Positions 36,537 to 45,445 of a stretch of DNA of 64,000 nucleotides are shown here, in pieces. The notes below the pieces were generated by a model that had not been told where the DNA came from, made no database searches, and saw nothing but the letters and a program-made list of their open reading frames with translations. Origin of the DNA: Nostoc sp. TCL26-01 (GTDB lineage: Bacteria; Cyanobacteriota; Cyanobacteriia; Cyanobacteriales; Nostocaceae); the NCBI RefSeq assembly GCF_013393945.1, contig NZ_CP040297.1, positions 5,240,001-5,304,000 on the forward strand, read 5' to 3'. Position 1 is the stretch's first letter. Each line of letters opens with the position of its first letter. The translations under genes and the position numbers were made by a program.

Positions 36537-36920
36537 CTACTGAGGAGTGTATTGAGGATTTTTGGCCGCAACTTTTTCGTTAATGTAATCATACATTTGG
36601 CGGAAGTTGGGAACAGCGCGCATTTCCAACCGACTACCATTTCTTAAAGTCACTACCATGTCACCCCAGATACCAATACCACGGGGAATTTTCACCACTT
36701 TGGTAATCTCTGAGTAGATTATGTCTGTGCGATCGCGTCCCATCCAACCACCCATGACAGAAATGCGGCGATCGGTGATGCGGTAGCGTAACCATAATGC
36801 TCTGACAATTGCCCCAACTGTCAATGGTATACCCACAACAGTTAGCCCAATCAGTATATTTAAAATCAGATCCCCAATGTGGGGGCCGCCTTCATAATAA
36901 ATTTCTTCACGAATGCCCAT
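36537..36920 (-). CDS. PH-domain (YdbS/DUF304-like) membrane protein
   Basis: A 127-aa protein with a hydrophobic segment (residues ~20-45) and a bacterial PH-like domain (RYRITDRRISVMGGWMGRDR, IWGDMVVTLRNGSRLEMRAV). It starts inside the end of rnpA (14-base overlap), which fixes it as a translationally coupled member of the cluster. This gene is a constant neighbour of rnpA and yidC in cyanobacteria; its function is not known. Confidence 0.88.
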   Translation of the reverse strand: MGIREEIYYEGGPHIGDLILNILIGLTVVGIPLTVGAIVRALWLRYRITDRRISVMGGWMGRDRTDIIYSEITKVVKIPRGIGIWGDMVVTLRNGSRLEMRAVPNFRQMYDYINEKVAAKNPQYTPQ

Positions 36921-37329
36921 TTAATACCTCAGCTTTTGCCAACAACTGCTCTAATTCTTGCAGAAATTGTTGGCTTCCGCACTTAGATTCTGCGGCGATT
37001 GGTTTCACAATTACCACCAGCTTCCATCCTTGGGCTAATTTCGGCAATAATTGCTGAAATGCCGCCGTAATTTGTCTTTTTAGTCGGTTCCTCACGACTG
37101 CTTTTTTACTGACCTTGGTGCTAATGGAAACACCGATAAGGGTGCTACTGAGATGTTGTTCGCCAATAACTTGGGGATCTTTACTAGCAGTATCCCCAGA
37201 ATTAGCTGGGGAAGAAGACGGTTTCAACGCTCGCAAGGTGAAATGAAAGCTATGTCGTCGCATTCCTTCCCGGAAAACTGCCTGAAAATCATGGCGGGAT
37301 TTTAGTCGATTTGCCTTGGGCAAAGCCAC
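36907..37329 (-). CDS. rnpA: Ribonuclease P protein component
   Basis: A 140-aa basic protein that helps the RNase P RNA cut tRNA 5' leaders. The start NRLKSRHDFQAVFREG and the RNR motif (KKAVVRNRLKRQITAAFQ) are diagnostic. An insertion around residues 35-60 (SSPANSGDTASKD) lengthens it somewhat. It starts 24 bases after rpmH and overlaps the PH-domain gene. Confidence 0.95.
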   Translation of the reverse strand: MALPKANRLKSRHDFQAVFREGMRRHSFHFTLRALKPSSSPANSGDTASKDPQVIGEQHLSSTLIGVSISTKVSKKAVVRNRLKRQITAAFQQLLPKLAQGWKLVVIVKPIAAESKCGSQQFLQELEQLLAKAEVLNGHS

Positions 37330-37353
37330 AGCTACCTTGAAGACTAAAACTTC

Positions 37354-37488
37354 TTAAACACTCAAACGATGCCGTCCTCTACTTCTTCTGGCTCTGATGA
37401 CGTTTCTGCCATCAGGTGTCCGCATTCTCGCGCGAAATCCAGAAGTTCTTTTTCTTTTGCGATTTGTTCCACCCAGGGTTCTTTGCAT
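37354..37488 (-). CDS. rpmH: 50S ribosomal protein L34
   Basis: Encodes 44 aa from the ATG at 37488: MQRTLGGTNRKRKRTSGF, then the invariant R.RM.T..GR.V...RR.RGR.RL core and stop TAA at 37354-37356. Length and the arginine-rich composition are exactly those of L34. It opens the rpmH-rnpA-PH-yidC-khpB-yceD cluster; a longer frame on the opposite strand over the same bases is spurious. Confidence 0.97.
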   Translation of the reverse strand: MQRTLGGTNRKRKRTSGFRARMRTPDGRNVIRARRSRGRHRLSV

Positions 37489-37662
37489 AGTCTTTTCCTC
37501 TTAGACGATTTTTTTAACAAAAACTCACAATCTGATATTTTATCACTAAAACCTGGAAATGAAAAATGTTACTTATGAGATATTCTCAGGCCTTGTGTAT
37601 AGGGTTTAACTTTAAATGTGAATCTTACTGCTCAAATCCTGCTAATTTAGTCAAGCAAACAT

Positions 37663-38283
37663 ATGACTTGCCAAACCAGATTAAAATCAGCCTCAGTTAT
37701 GGCGATCGCTGCTGTAACTATGGCTGTAGTTAGTAGTGAAGCGCATACTGCTCAAGCTGCCGTTTTTAAGTACAATTACACTGGTGTTGTCACACAACTT
37801 TATGGAGGAGGTGAATTATTACCACCAGATGCTGATCTCAGAGGCACTAAATTAGGTGATCTAGTTAGCGGTAGCTATACTTATGATGATAGTGTTTTAG
37901 CCACAGGTTACAGCAACTCTGCTCTGTTAACAGAGTTCACATATAGGCTGGAATCAAGCAATGGCGAAACTACTTTTTATACCTTAAATAACTTTTTAGG
38001 ACAGGCAACTAACGGTATTGTTGATCTGACTACTGGAGACATTGTAGTCGGCGTTAATTTGGCATACAATCCTAACCCCATATATGGGGGAATTTCATCA
38101 GAACAGGGTATTTTGTACTATGGAGTGAGAAATACTGCTGTTGCTTCTACTTTCGAGACATTCCCTGTATTCACGGCTACACAATCAATCCCAGAGGCTT
38201 CTTCTACATTAGCTCTGTTAGTTGTGGGATTATCTGGACTATTTTCTTGGCATCGAGTTGCCAAAAATATGGTAAATCCATAA
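37663..38283 (+). CDS. PEP-CTERM-type exported protein
   Basis: A 206-aa protein with a signal peptide ending AAQA-like (HTAQAAVFKYNYTG) and a C-terminal sorting signal IPEASSTLALLVVGLSGLF followed by HR. The signal has PEA in place of the usual PEP. The body (VSGSYTYDDSV, TTGDIVVG) is like other short cyanobacterial PEP-CTERM proteins. It would be sorted by an exosortase not encoded here and may be an exopolysaccharide-associated surface protein. Confidence 0.82.
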   Translation: MTCQTRLKSASVMAIAAVTMAVVSSEAHTAQAAVFKYNYTGVVTQLYGGGELLPPDADLRGTKLGDLVSGSYTYDDSVLATGYSNSALLTEFTYRLESSNGETTFYTLNNFLGQATNGIVDLTTGDIVVGVNLAYNPNPIYGGISSEQGILYYGVRNTAVASTFETFPVFTATQSIPEASSTLALLVVGLSGLFSWHRVAKNMVNP

Positions 38284-38406
38284 ATTATCTTCTCAAATTT
38301 ATCGGGTGCGTCTTAATTTCTTGGTATTTTCCAGTTCACTGTGATCAAATCAGTTATGAGTTAATAAACACTGTTCACTGTATTAATGACGCACCCTACA
38401 TATGCT

Positions 38407-38919
38407 CTAAGAAATACTCACAATCCAGGTTCCCACGTAACGAAGTAGGGGAACATCACCTGGAGAGAGAACTTGACAGTTGAAGTAGAATGTTCCCCCT
38501 GATGATGGATTTCTAACGTTAGATAGAACTAATTCAACTCTGCTACCTGCGGGTACTGGTTCTTCGGGAAAAATTTCTAGTACACGTCCTTCTTTATCCC
38601 ATTTGACTTCAGATAAAGGAACCTTTTTACCTCTAACTTGTACTTCAATATCTTTGGTATCAAAAGTGCCTTTGTAATAGTTAGGATAGACAATCACAAA
38701 TTGAGCAACCGCCAATTTCATCTTTTGAGCAGGAATCCTTAATCTGTAGCGATCCCAACCATCAGTTTGTCCACCAAAATCTAAGCGGAAGGGCAGTTGA
38801 TTATCAGGTTTAACACCGCTAAATAGTGTAAATCCGGGTAGACTCTGCGCTAAAGTTATTGCTGGTAAACCAGTTAATACACAGCCTGTAACAGCTAAAG
38901 CAGTAAGTAAACGTCGCAT
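38407..38919 (-). CDS. DUF2808 exported protein
   Basis: A 170-aa protein from the ATG at 38919 with GAGGAG eight bases upstream; an in-frame start seven codons earlier is less likely. A signal peptide ends at LAQS. The body with LDFGGQTDGWDRYRLRIP, FVIVYPNYYKGTFD and ELVLSNVRNPSSGGTFYFN is the DUF2808 pattern, found in many paralogues in cyanobacteria. Function unknown, presumably periplasmic. Confidence 0.85.
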   Translation of the reverse strand: MRRLLTALAVTGCVLTGLPAITLAQSLPGFTLFSGVKPDNQLPFRLDFGGQTDGWDRYRLRIPAQKMKLAVAQFVIVYPNYYKGTFDTKDIEVQVRGKKVPLSEVKWDKEGRVLEIFPEEPVPAGSRVELVLSNVRNPSSGGTFYFNCQVLSPGDVPLLRYVGTWIVSIS

Positions 38920-38940
38920 AATTGGCTCCTCTACCAACAA

Positions 38941-39876
38941 ACAATATTTTTTTGATTAACATCACAGGGTTGACGCAAGCAAGAGAAAGCTAATTTATCG
39001 AAGCAGGGGATGGGTGTGTACTTAGTTAAAACCCTTACAGCTACTAACAATTAACAGTCTATTTACCTGTGTCTCATGTTACCGAGATTTGGTGACTGTG
39101 AGAGATAAGACGTTTAGTTTTAGCAAAAAGTGCCATTTTGCCGATAGTCAACAGTATGAGTGAAAACACTGGCGATGAAATTAGATAGAAACACAGATGA
39201 TAGTTGATTGTATTGCTAAATATGTATAAGTGTATCTTAATTCATGCTGTTTGTTATAAAAATTGAGCTATGTAATTAGCGATCGCCTGTTAACTTGAGA
39301 TAAATTGATAAAAATTGCCGAAAATTACATCAGTAAATCATTAGAAAATAAGTCGCACAGCAGCAAAAACCATCGAGCTAGAAAATTTACCTATTTGGTT
39401 GAATATTGCAATATGTTATGAAAAAGCAACCCCAGAATTTTTCAATCCCGAAAATAAGCTAAAGACAACGATAAAAATTGAGTTAACAAAATAAAATTGG
39501 CAATATGTGAAGCTATTGGTAACCGTTAGCAAGTGTGACATTTACCAGGCACGATACAAGCCTTTTTCGGGGGCAACACCAAAGGGAAGGAAAGATTTTT
39601 ACATTCAATCTGACAAGAAAAACAATCTCTCAATATTTCCCTAGTATATTTCGGCGTAAATTAAGTCATCCATTAGAAATGTCTCAAACCCCTTATGGAA
39701 TGTTAATTACGTAGCTGGCTTTCTTTGGCTACGCCACTCTACTGTCAATGGAAGCGTACGTCTATCTAAAGGTAATTACGAATTACGAATTACGAATTAC
39801 CCACAGGTTTAGTACATTTCTGATGGGAAAAGTTGTAGTTATTGCAGAGATTAGGTATTTATCTTCAGGAGATTTC
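38941..39876. other. Divergent intergenic region before pntAA
   Basis: About 930 AT-rich bases between divergent genes. Repeats of ATTACGAATTACGAATTAC at 39776-39798 are short tandem 8-mers. A frame that extends pntAA upstream to 39748 runs through these repeats and is not believed. No gene or structured RNA found. Confidence 0.5.
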
Positions 39877-41034
39877 ATGAGAATAGCAGTTGCTAAAGAA
39901 ATAGAAGTTTGTGAACGGCGTGTGGCATTAAATCCTGACACCGTTGCTCGATTAGTTAAGCAAGGTTTGGAAGTATGGGTAGAAGCAGGTGCAGGAGAGC
40001 GCTCTTTTTTTAGTGATGCTGCCTACGAAACAGCAGGAGCCACAATTATTAGTGATTCTGCTAAATTATGGGGCGAAACAGATGTTTTATTGAAAGTCAG
40101 TCCTCCTCAAGAAAGGGAAGATGGACGTTCCGAAGTTGATTTACTGCGGGAAGGGGCTGTATTAATCAGTTTTCTGAATCCTTTGGGCAATCCGGTGGTG
40201 GCGCAGCAGCTGGCAAATCGCCAAGTCACAGCCTTGAGTATGGAGTTGATCCCCCGGACTACCAGGGCGCAAAGTATGGATGCTTTGTCCTCTCAAGCTT
40301 CGCTAGCAGGTTATAAATCAGTATTGATTGCGGCGGCAGCACTACCAAAATATTTCCCCATGCTGACAACAGCCGCCGGCACAATTGCCCCAGCTAAAGT
40401 ATTTATTATGGGGGCTGGTGTGGCAGGACTGCAAGCGATCGCCACCGCCAGACGCTTGGGTGCAGTGGTAGAAGCCTTTGATATTCGTCCGGCTGTGAAA
40501 GAAGAAGTGCAAAGCTTAGGGGCAAAATTCGTCGAAGTCAAGCTGGAAGAGGAAACCACAGCCCAAGGTGGCTACGCTAAGGAAATTTCTGAAGCCAGCA
40601 AACAACGCACCCAAGAAGTTGTCACCGAACACGTCAAAAATGCTGATGTGGTGATTACAACTGCTCAAGTTCCTGGCAAAAAAGCTCCTTTGCTAGTCAC
40701 AGCCGAAATGGTTGCCCAAATGAAACCCGGTTCAGTAATTGTCGATTTAGCTGCCGAACAAGGTGGTAACTGCGCCTGTACTGATCCCGGTAAAGATATT
40801 GTCTGGAATGGTGTGACAATTATCGGGCCGATTAATCTCCCTTCATCCATGCCAGTCCATGCCAGCCAACTCTACTCCAAAAACTTGACATCTTTATTAC
40901 AACTGTTAATTAAAGACAAAGCCTTACAAGTAGATTTTTCCGACGACATCATCGATGCCGCTTGCATCACCCACGCCGGCGAAATTCGCAACCAGCGTGT
41001 CAAGGATGGGTTACAGGCTGCGGTAGTTGGGTAA
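39877..41034 (+). CDS. pntA: NAD(P) transhydrogenase subunit alpha part 1 (NAD-binding)
   Basis: Soluble NAD(H)-binding subunit of the proton-translocating transhydrogenase, 385 aa. RIAVAKEIEVCERRVALNPD, the RTTRAQSMDALSSQAS motif and the dinucleotide fold KVFIMGAGVAGLQAIATARR are diagnostic. The ATG at 39877 has CAGGAG five bases upstream; 43 extra in-frame codons upstream cross repeats. The membrane part of the alpha subunit is a separate gene, as usual in cyanobacteria. Confidence 0.95.
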   Translation: MRIAVAKEIEVCERRVALNPDTVARLVKQGLEVWVEAGAGERSFFSDAAYETAGATIISDSAKLWGETDVLLKVSPPQEREDGRSEVDLLREGAVLISFLNPLGNPVVAQQLANRQVTALSMELIPRTTRAQSMDALSSQASLAGYKSVLIAAAALPKYFPMLTTAAGTIAPAKVFIMGAGVAGLQAIATARRLGAVVEAFDIRPAVKEEVQSLGAKFVEVKLEEETTAQGGYAKEISEASKQRTQEVVTEHVKNADVVITTAQVPGKKAPLLVTAEMVAQMKPGSVIVDLAAEQGGNCACTDPGKDIVWNGVTIIGPINLPSSMPVHASQLYSKNLTSLLQLLIKDKALQVDFSDDIIDAACITHAGEIRNQRVKDGLQAAVVG

Positions 41035-41128
41035 TAGGTAATGGGTAACAGGTAATAGGGAAGATAAGTACCTAATACCCATGCCCAATTGCCAATTACC
41101 AATTACCAATTACCAAAAGGAGTTTTAA

Positions 41129-41422
41129 ATGACAGAAGCATTACTTGCGGCTTTGTTTGTATTTGTGTTGGCATCGTTCACTGGCTTTGAAGTCATTAAT
41201 AAAGTGCCACCAACTCTACATACACCCTTAATGTCTGGCTCAAATGCCATTTCGGGGATCGCGGTGATTGGGGCAATAGTCGCTGCCGGTGAGAGAAACA
41301 CAAATTTATCCGTAATTCTCGGTTTGATTGCCGTGATTTTGGCAATGGTTAACGTTGTTGGTGGTTTCCTTGTGACTGACAGAATGTTGCAAATGTTCAA
41401 GAAAAAGGAGGTTAAGGCGTGA
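41129..41422 (+). CDS. pntAB: NAD(P) transhydrogenase subunit alpha part 2 (membrane)
   Basis: A 97-aa membrane subunit with three to four helices (ALLAALFVFVLASFTGFEVI, NAISGIAVIGAIVAAG, LGLIAVILAMVNVVGGFLV). It forms part of the proton channel with PntB. AAGGAG lies just upstream. The stop overlaps the GTG start of pntB by four bases. Confidence 0.94.
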   Translation: MTEALLAALFVFVLASFTGFEVINKVPPTLHTPLMSGSNAISGIAVIGAIVAAGERNTNLSVILGLIAVILAMVNVVGGFLVTDRMLQMFKKKEVKA

Positions 41423-42822
41423 GCGACTTTTTACCAACCGGGATTCAACTGACGTATTTAGTCGCTGCATCCTTATTTATCCTGGGTTTGAAAAAACTGG
41501 GTTCGCCAGCGACAGCACGTAATGGCAATGTGGTGGCGGCGGTGGGAATGCTGCTAGCAATTGTTGCCACAATGCTAGATCAACACGTCCTCAATTATGA
41601 AATGATTTTGTTAGGCTTGGCGATTGGTTCAGCTATTGGTGCGATCGCCGCCTACAAAGTGCAGATGACAGAAATGCCGCAAATGGTGGGTTTACTCAAT
41701 GGTTTGGGTGGTGCGGCTTCCGCTTTAGTTGCCGTTGCTGAATTTTGGCGCTTGTTAGACGCTGGTGCGCCTGTACCCATTGATGTCAACATTTCCATGT
41801 TGTTGGATGTGTTAATCGGTGGTGTCACCTTCACAGGTAGTTTTCTCGCCTTCGCTAAATTACAAGGTTTAATTAGCGGTTCCCCAATTACCTTTCCTTT
41901 CCAACAACCATTTAACCTGTTATTGCTGGGTACTTACATCGCTGGTAGTGCCTATTTAATCATCACACCAGATAGCTTACCTGTATTCTTAGCAGTGGTG
42001 GCTGTTTCCTTGGTGTTGGGTGTGATGTTCGTCATCCCCATTGGCGGCGGTGATATGCCCGTGGTCATTTCCCTGTTAAACTCCCTATCAGGAATTGCGG
42101 CGGCTGCGGCTGGTTTCGTGGTGATGAACAATATGTTAATCATCGCCGGTGCATTGGTTGGCGCATCTGGTTTAATCTTGACCGAGATCATGTGTAAAGC
42201 CATGAACCGTTCCCTGTTTAGCGTCCTATTCAGTGCCTTTGGTACAGGGGGAAGTGCTGCTGGTGGCGGTGCTGGCGGTGCAACAGATCAAAGTGTCCAC
42301 AGCATCGATCCCGAAGAAGGGGCAATGATGTTGGGTTATGCTCGTTCTGTAGTCATCGTTCCTGGTTATGGCATGGCAGTAGCTCAAGCACAACATAGTG
42401 TGCGAGAATTGGCAGACCAACTAGAACGCATGGGTGTTGATGTCAAGTATGCCATTCACCCCGTTGCTGGCAGAATGCCCGGACACATGAACGTGTTGCT
42501 GGCTGAAGCCAATGTGCCATACACCCAGTTGTATGACATGGAAGATATCAACCCCCAATTTGAACAAGCAGACGTAGCTTTAGTCATTGGCGCAAACGAT
42601 GTAGTAAATCCGGCGGCGCGGACTGATACTGCTAGCCCAATTTACGGTATGCCCATTCTCGAAGTAGATAGGGCAAAACACACCATTGTGATTAAGCGCG
42701 GGATGAGTGCCGGTTTTGCTGGTGTAGATAATGAGTTGTTCTACAAAGATAAAACCACAATGTTGTTCGGTAGCGCCAAGGATATGGTGGCGAAGTTAGT
42801 TTCGGAAGTGAAGCAACTTTAG
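41419..42822 (+). CDS. pntB: NAD(P) transhydrogenase subunit beta
   Basis: A 467-aa subunit. About nine membrane helices are followed from residue ~290 by the NADP(H)-binding domain: VVIVPGYGMAVAQAQ, HPVAGRMPGHMNVLLAEA, GANDVVNPAA and KRGMSAGFAGVDN. It starts with GTG (TGAG overlap with pntAB). The complex supplies NADPH from NADH using the proton gradient. A good terminator follows. Confidence 0.96.
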   Translation: MSDFLPTGIQLTYLVAASLFILGLKKLGSPATARNGNVVAAVGMLLAIVATMLDQHVLNYEMILLGLAIGSAIGAIAAYKVQMTEMPQMVGLLNGLGGAASALVAVAEFWRLLDAGAPVPIDVNISMLLDVLIGGVTFTGSFLAFAKLQGLISGSPITFPFQQPFNLLLLGTYIAGSAYLIITPDSLPVFLAVVAVSLVLGVMFVIPIGGGDMPVVISLLNSLSGIAAAAAGFVVMNNMLIIAGALVGASGLILTEIMCKAMNRSLFSVLFSAFGTGGSAAGGGAGGATDQSVHSIDPEEGAMMLGYARSVVIVPGYGMAVAQAQHSVRELADQLERMGVDVKYAIHPVAGRMPGHMNVLLAEANVPYTQLYDMEDINPQFEQADVALVIGANDVVNPAARTDTASPIYGMPILEVDRAKHTIVIKRGMSAGFAGVDNELFYKDKTTMLFGSAKDMVAKLVSEVKQL

Positions 42823-42833
42823 ATAGATTGTAG

Positions 42834-42862
42834 GGGCATAGTATTACTATGCCCTTATTTTT
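42834..42862 (+). terminator. Terminator after pntB
   Basis: GGGCATAG / CTATGCCC stem, loop TATTA, followed by TTATTTTT, twelve bases past the pntB stop. Confidence 0.8.
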
Positions 42863-42933
42863 ATACTGTAGGCAGTTGGTTTGTTTTGGGATTTAAAAAT
42901 TTTAAGTTAAGCTTTTTAATTAGATTTTAAACT

Positions 42934-43941
42934 TTAATCATCTTCGTTAAGACGGTTTAAAAATTGTTTCCATCTAGACTCAAGTGCTAACTGACTTGGT
43001 TTATATTTAGAGCATCTAAGTTTTCTACCATCCAATTTTTGATAATTAGTTTCCATAGCTTTTGGATGAAACCTTACTTCTAAAGATTCTGGATTAATAC
43101 CCAATAAATTAAGATCAAATAAAGTATGTAAATCTGCGCGTAATAAAAGACCATTATCAGTATGATTATCTTCATCACCACGATATGGTGAGATATGAGC
43201 AGCTTCTAGAACATCAAGTAGTTTAATCCCAGTAATCATACATTGGTCACCATAGCATTGACGTAACAAGTCTCTAAATTTACGCTGTCCACGACGTTCT
43301 TTAATTTGCCGAAAAACAGTTTCACGTCTATCTTTCATTATAGGAATATATTCAGAAGCTTCATCACTTTCAATATATTTATAATCATTGTTGTCATTAA
43401 GTAATTTAGCAACCGCAGGAGCGTTTTTGATTAAAGTTTCTTTAATTTGCTGTAAATCAATTATTTTCATAGACATCTGTCCTTTTTTTCGGCAGGCGTT
43501 TCGTAAAATGTCCATGCCAACTGCCCCTTTTGTTGCTACAAATGTATCACCAAAATAGGCATCAAATTTTGTACAGCTTATAGCATCTTCTTTGGGTCTA
43601 TCAAAATCAAAACCACAATTGTAACAATGAAAAATAGGTTTCTTTATTTTTCGTGGATTAAAATGTGTTTCAAGACATGAAGGACAACGGGATAGATTTT
43701 TTATCCCTGCATAGCTCCTTATTAATTCAATTCTAGCAACACCAATAAGTTGCTTTTTATCACTTAATAGAACTAGATCACCTTTAGCAATTCTACGACA
43801 ATTCTGTACCTCGTTATCATACTTATATACTGTTGAAATTTCGTCAGCATAACCATTATTGCCACCATGTTGTCGATCATCACCAGAACTTATTAGTAAC
43901 CATGCTCTAGGTGTTCTATGCTCAGAAATTAATTGTACCAT
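42934..43941 (-). CDS. HNH endonuclease with N-terminal PUA/EVE-like and zinc-ribbon regions
   Basis: A 335-aa protein from ATG 43941. Residues ~12-75 (AWLLISSGDDRQHGGNNGY, GDLVLLSDKKQLIGVARIE) look like a PUA-superfamily (EVE/SRA-type) base-sensing domain. C86-C89 and C106-C109 form a zinc ribbon. The HNH nuclease is C-terminal: AAHISPYRG (H249), NGLLL (N263) and LHTLFD (H272). This layout suits a modification-dependent (type IV, McrA-like) restriction enzyme; that is inference. It lies against a truncated VapC gene, indicating transfer into the locus. Confidence 0.8.
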   Translation of the reverse strand: MVQLISEHRTPRAWLLISSGDDRQHGGNNGYADEISTVYKYDNEVQNCRRIAKGDLVLLSDKKQLIGVARIELIRSYAGIKNLSRCPSCLETHFNPRKIKKPIFHCYNCGFDFDRPKEDAISCTKFDAYFGDTFVATKGAVGMDILRNACRKKGQMSMKIIDLQQIKETLIKNAPAVAKLLNDNNDYKYIESDEASEYIPIMKDRRETVFRQIKERRGQRKFRDLLRQCYGDQCMITGIKLLDVLEAAHISPYRGDEDNHTDNGLLLRADLHTLFDLNLLGINPESLEVRFHPKAMETNYQKLDGRKLRCSKYKPSQLALESRWKQFLNRLNEDD

Positions 43942-43973
43942 TGGAAAACTCTTTGTCTTAGTGGTCGTTATTG

Positions 43974-44066
43974 TTAGAGTCCCCAAAATAAGATGAAATT
44001 TAAGTGCATGGGGCTGTTCTTTTGCACCAAACGCAGCAATATATTAGTATCTACCAGATAGCTCAT
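43974..44066 (-). pseudogene. VapC (PIN) toxin, N-terminal stub
   Basis: ATG at 44066 overlaps the antitoxin stop (ATGA) and reads MSYLVDTNILLRLVQKNSPM and HLN, the classical PIN-domain start with the first catalytic aspartate. After about 23 codons homology ends and the frame stops at 43974. The rest of the ~130-codon toxin is missing and the HNH gene occupies the space. Confidence 0.75.
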
Positions 44067-44341
44067 AACATTTCATCTTCTCTGGTGTAAATATTCTCTC
44101 GACTAATCGCCGCATCTGAAAGTGGTGGTGCTAAAGTAAAAGCCGGACTGTTTATTAACTCTGTGAAGATGTTTTCCCATTCTTCCTGGTTTGATACTTG
44201 ATAAAAAGATGGTTTTTCTTGATTAATTAAGCTGTCTTCAATCAAAGATTCGAGATAAGCTTCTACCGATAAACCCTGTGTAGCAGCTTGAGCAATAAGA
44301 CGAGCTTCAATTTCTGGTTTTAATTGTATCTGTATAGTCAT
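44063..44341 (-). CDS. RHH-type antitoxin of the broken VapC pair
   Basis: A 92-aa protein starting MTIQIQLKPEIEARLIAQAA, a ribbon-helix-helix-like segment common in cyanobacterial antitoxins, with an acidic C-terminus (ISRENIYTREDEML). Its stop overlaps the start of a truncated VapC. It appears intact, so it is now an antitoxin without its toxin. An antitoxin-like pseudogene lies 26 bases upstream. Confidence 0.8.
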   Translation of the reverse strand: MTIQIQLKPEIEARLIAQAATQGLSVEAYLESLIEDSLINQEKPSFYQVSNQEEWENIFTELINSPAFTLAPPLSDAAISRENIYTREDEML

Positions 44342-44367
44342 TTTTTGTTGCCTATAATTTAGATATT

Positions 44368-44613
44368 TTAAGAAAAATCTTCTCCTTCTAAATCCGCAAA
44401 GACATTTAATTCACCATCGGGTGCATAGTCTGCAATAGCTGTGATTGCGGCTAGGGCTAATTGTTGTTTTTGCTCATCTTGAGTCAGTGAGTGTTTCTCT
44501 TGCAGAACTAGTTTCAACGCTGACTCAGCTATTGTCAGGCGTTAGCGTAGCTTACCGTAGGTATCGCTTACACTTAAGTTTGGCAATGCTCGAATAATAT
44601 CCTGGATTTTCAT
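44368..44613 (-). pseudogene. Antitoxin-like gene broken by a 21-nt insert carrying a stop
   Basis: The frame opens MKIQDIIRALPNLSVSD at 44613, then reads TYGKLR and TAA, and resumes in frame RLTIAESALKLVLQEKHS to GELNVFADLEGEDFS and TAA. Removing 44542-44562 restores a 74-aa protein of a type common beside cyanobacterial toxin genes. The inserted bases belong to a dispersed repeat also found at the 3' end of the Ycf46-like gene. Confidence 0.75.
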
Positions 44614-44875
44614 GACTTTACTTAGCGCATAACTCATAACAATCTTATTGGTTATTATTGTATGTGAATATGTAAATGTGAATCAAATCCTTGTCTTGCT
44701 GGTGTTATGATTGACGCACTCGCAACGGACAGCAAAATTGAGCAATTGTTGGAAAGCAATTGCAATTAATTACATTACACCGCTTCTCTTCTTCTGCGCC
44801 TTTGCGGTTCGTAAAAAAAGCGTAGGCGAAGCCCGCCGAAGGCATCGCGTGCAAATCGTCACCGTGCGATTATGA
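44614..44875. other. Repeat-bearing gap
   Basis: No gene. Positions 44783-44850 carry a CTTCTGCGCCTTTGCGG-type dispersed repeat followed by GCGTAGGCGAAGCCCGCCG, a GC-rich palindromic word. The remainder is featureless. Confidence 0.45.
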
Positions 44876-45331
44876 TTAATTTGGGAAGAAGTCTAAATCT
44901 AAGGTTTCATCAACAGAAAAAGGATAGTCTTTAGGAAAAATAGACAGAGGAAGCCCTGTTTCAATAGATGCTTCTTTTCTAGCGTGTTGGTAACAACTGT
45001 CAAAAACTTCCATGTAATAGTATTTTAAGCTAGGACTATCTACAAATGCTTCTTGTAACCTTTGACGATGTTCATAGATTGTATATAACCAGCTATTGGA
45101 TCGGTTTTGGGGTTGAAATTTGTATTTGAGAAGGTGCATTAAAAGCACTCTAAGATTACTCCTTAAAGCATTTTTATCACTTCTTCCCATACTTTCAATT
45201 TCTTCAATTAAATTTTCTAATTCTAATTCTAAAAACTTTTTATTTTTTAATAAATCAACAGTGTATTCTAACCACAAGTGATAATCTTGTGCATAAAGAC
45301 TATTTGTTTTAGGAACAGATTGATTGCTCAT
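44876..45331 (-). CDS. DUF29 family protein
   Basis: A 151-aa soluble protein with the DUF29 pattern: LYAQDYHLWLEYTVDLLKN, LELENLIEEIESMGRSDKNA, LLMHLLKYKFQP and SWLYTIYEHRQRL. DUF29 proteins are numerous in cyanobacteria and often lie in accessory regions; no biochemical role is established to my knowledge. No operon partner. Confidence 0.9.
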   Translation of the reverse strand: MSNQSVPKTNSLYAQDYHLWLEYTVDLLKNKKFLELELENLIEEIESMGRSDKNALRSNLRVLLMHLLKYKFQPQNRSNSWLYTIYEHRQRLQEAFVDSPSLKYYYMEVFDSCYQHARKEASIETGLPLSIFPKDYPFSVDETLDLDFFPN

Positions 45332-45364
45332 AATCTTTTACTTTATCGATATATAATTTTAACA

Positions 45365-45445
45365 TTGTTGGAGGATTTAGTCGAAGCTTTACTAGATTTC
45401 TCCACTGAAGCTGATTTAGTGGATTGGTTGCAACATCAGCAATAA
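45365..45445 (+). pseudogene. DUF4351 C-terminal fragment
   Basis: A short frame LLEDLVEALLDFSTEADLVD WLQHQQ and stop matches the C-terminal DUF4351 helix found at the end of cyanobacterial Rpn/PD-(D/E)XK transposase-like nucleases. No upstream part of such a gene remains. Confidence 0.5.

Noticed and set aside
37369..37578. Plus-strand serine-rich frame over rpmH
   Set aside because: It is the complement of the arginine-rich rpmH gene.
39748..39876. 43-codon N-terminal extension of pntAA
   Set aside because: Consists of ATTACGAATTACG repeats; the start at 39877 has a proper ribosome site and matches the family start.
45365..45445. A short functional gene rather than a fragment
   Set aside because: Lacks a good start or ribosome site and matches only the terminal helix of a larger family.
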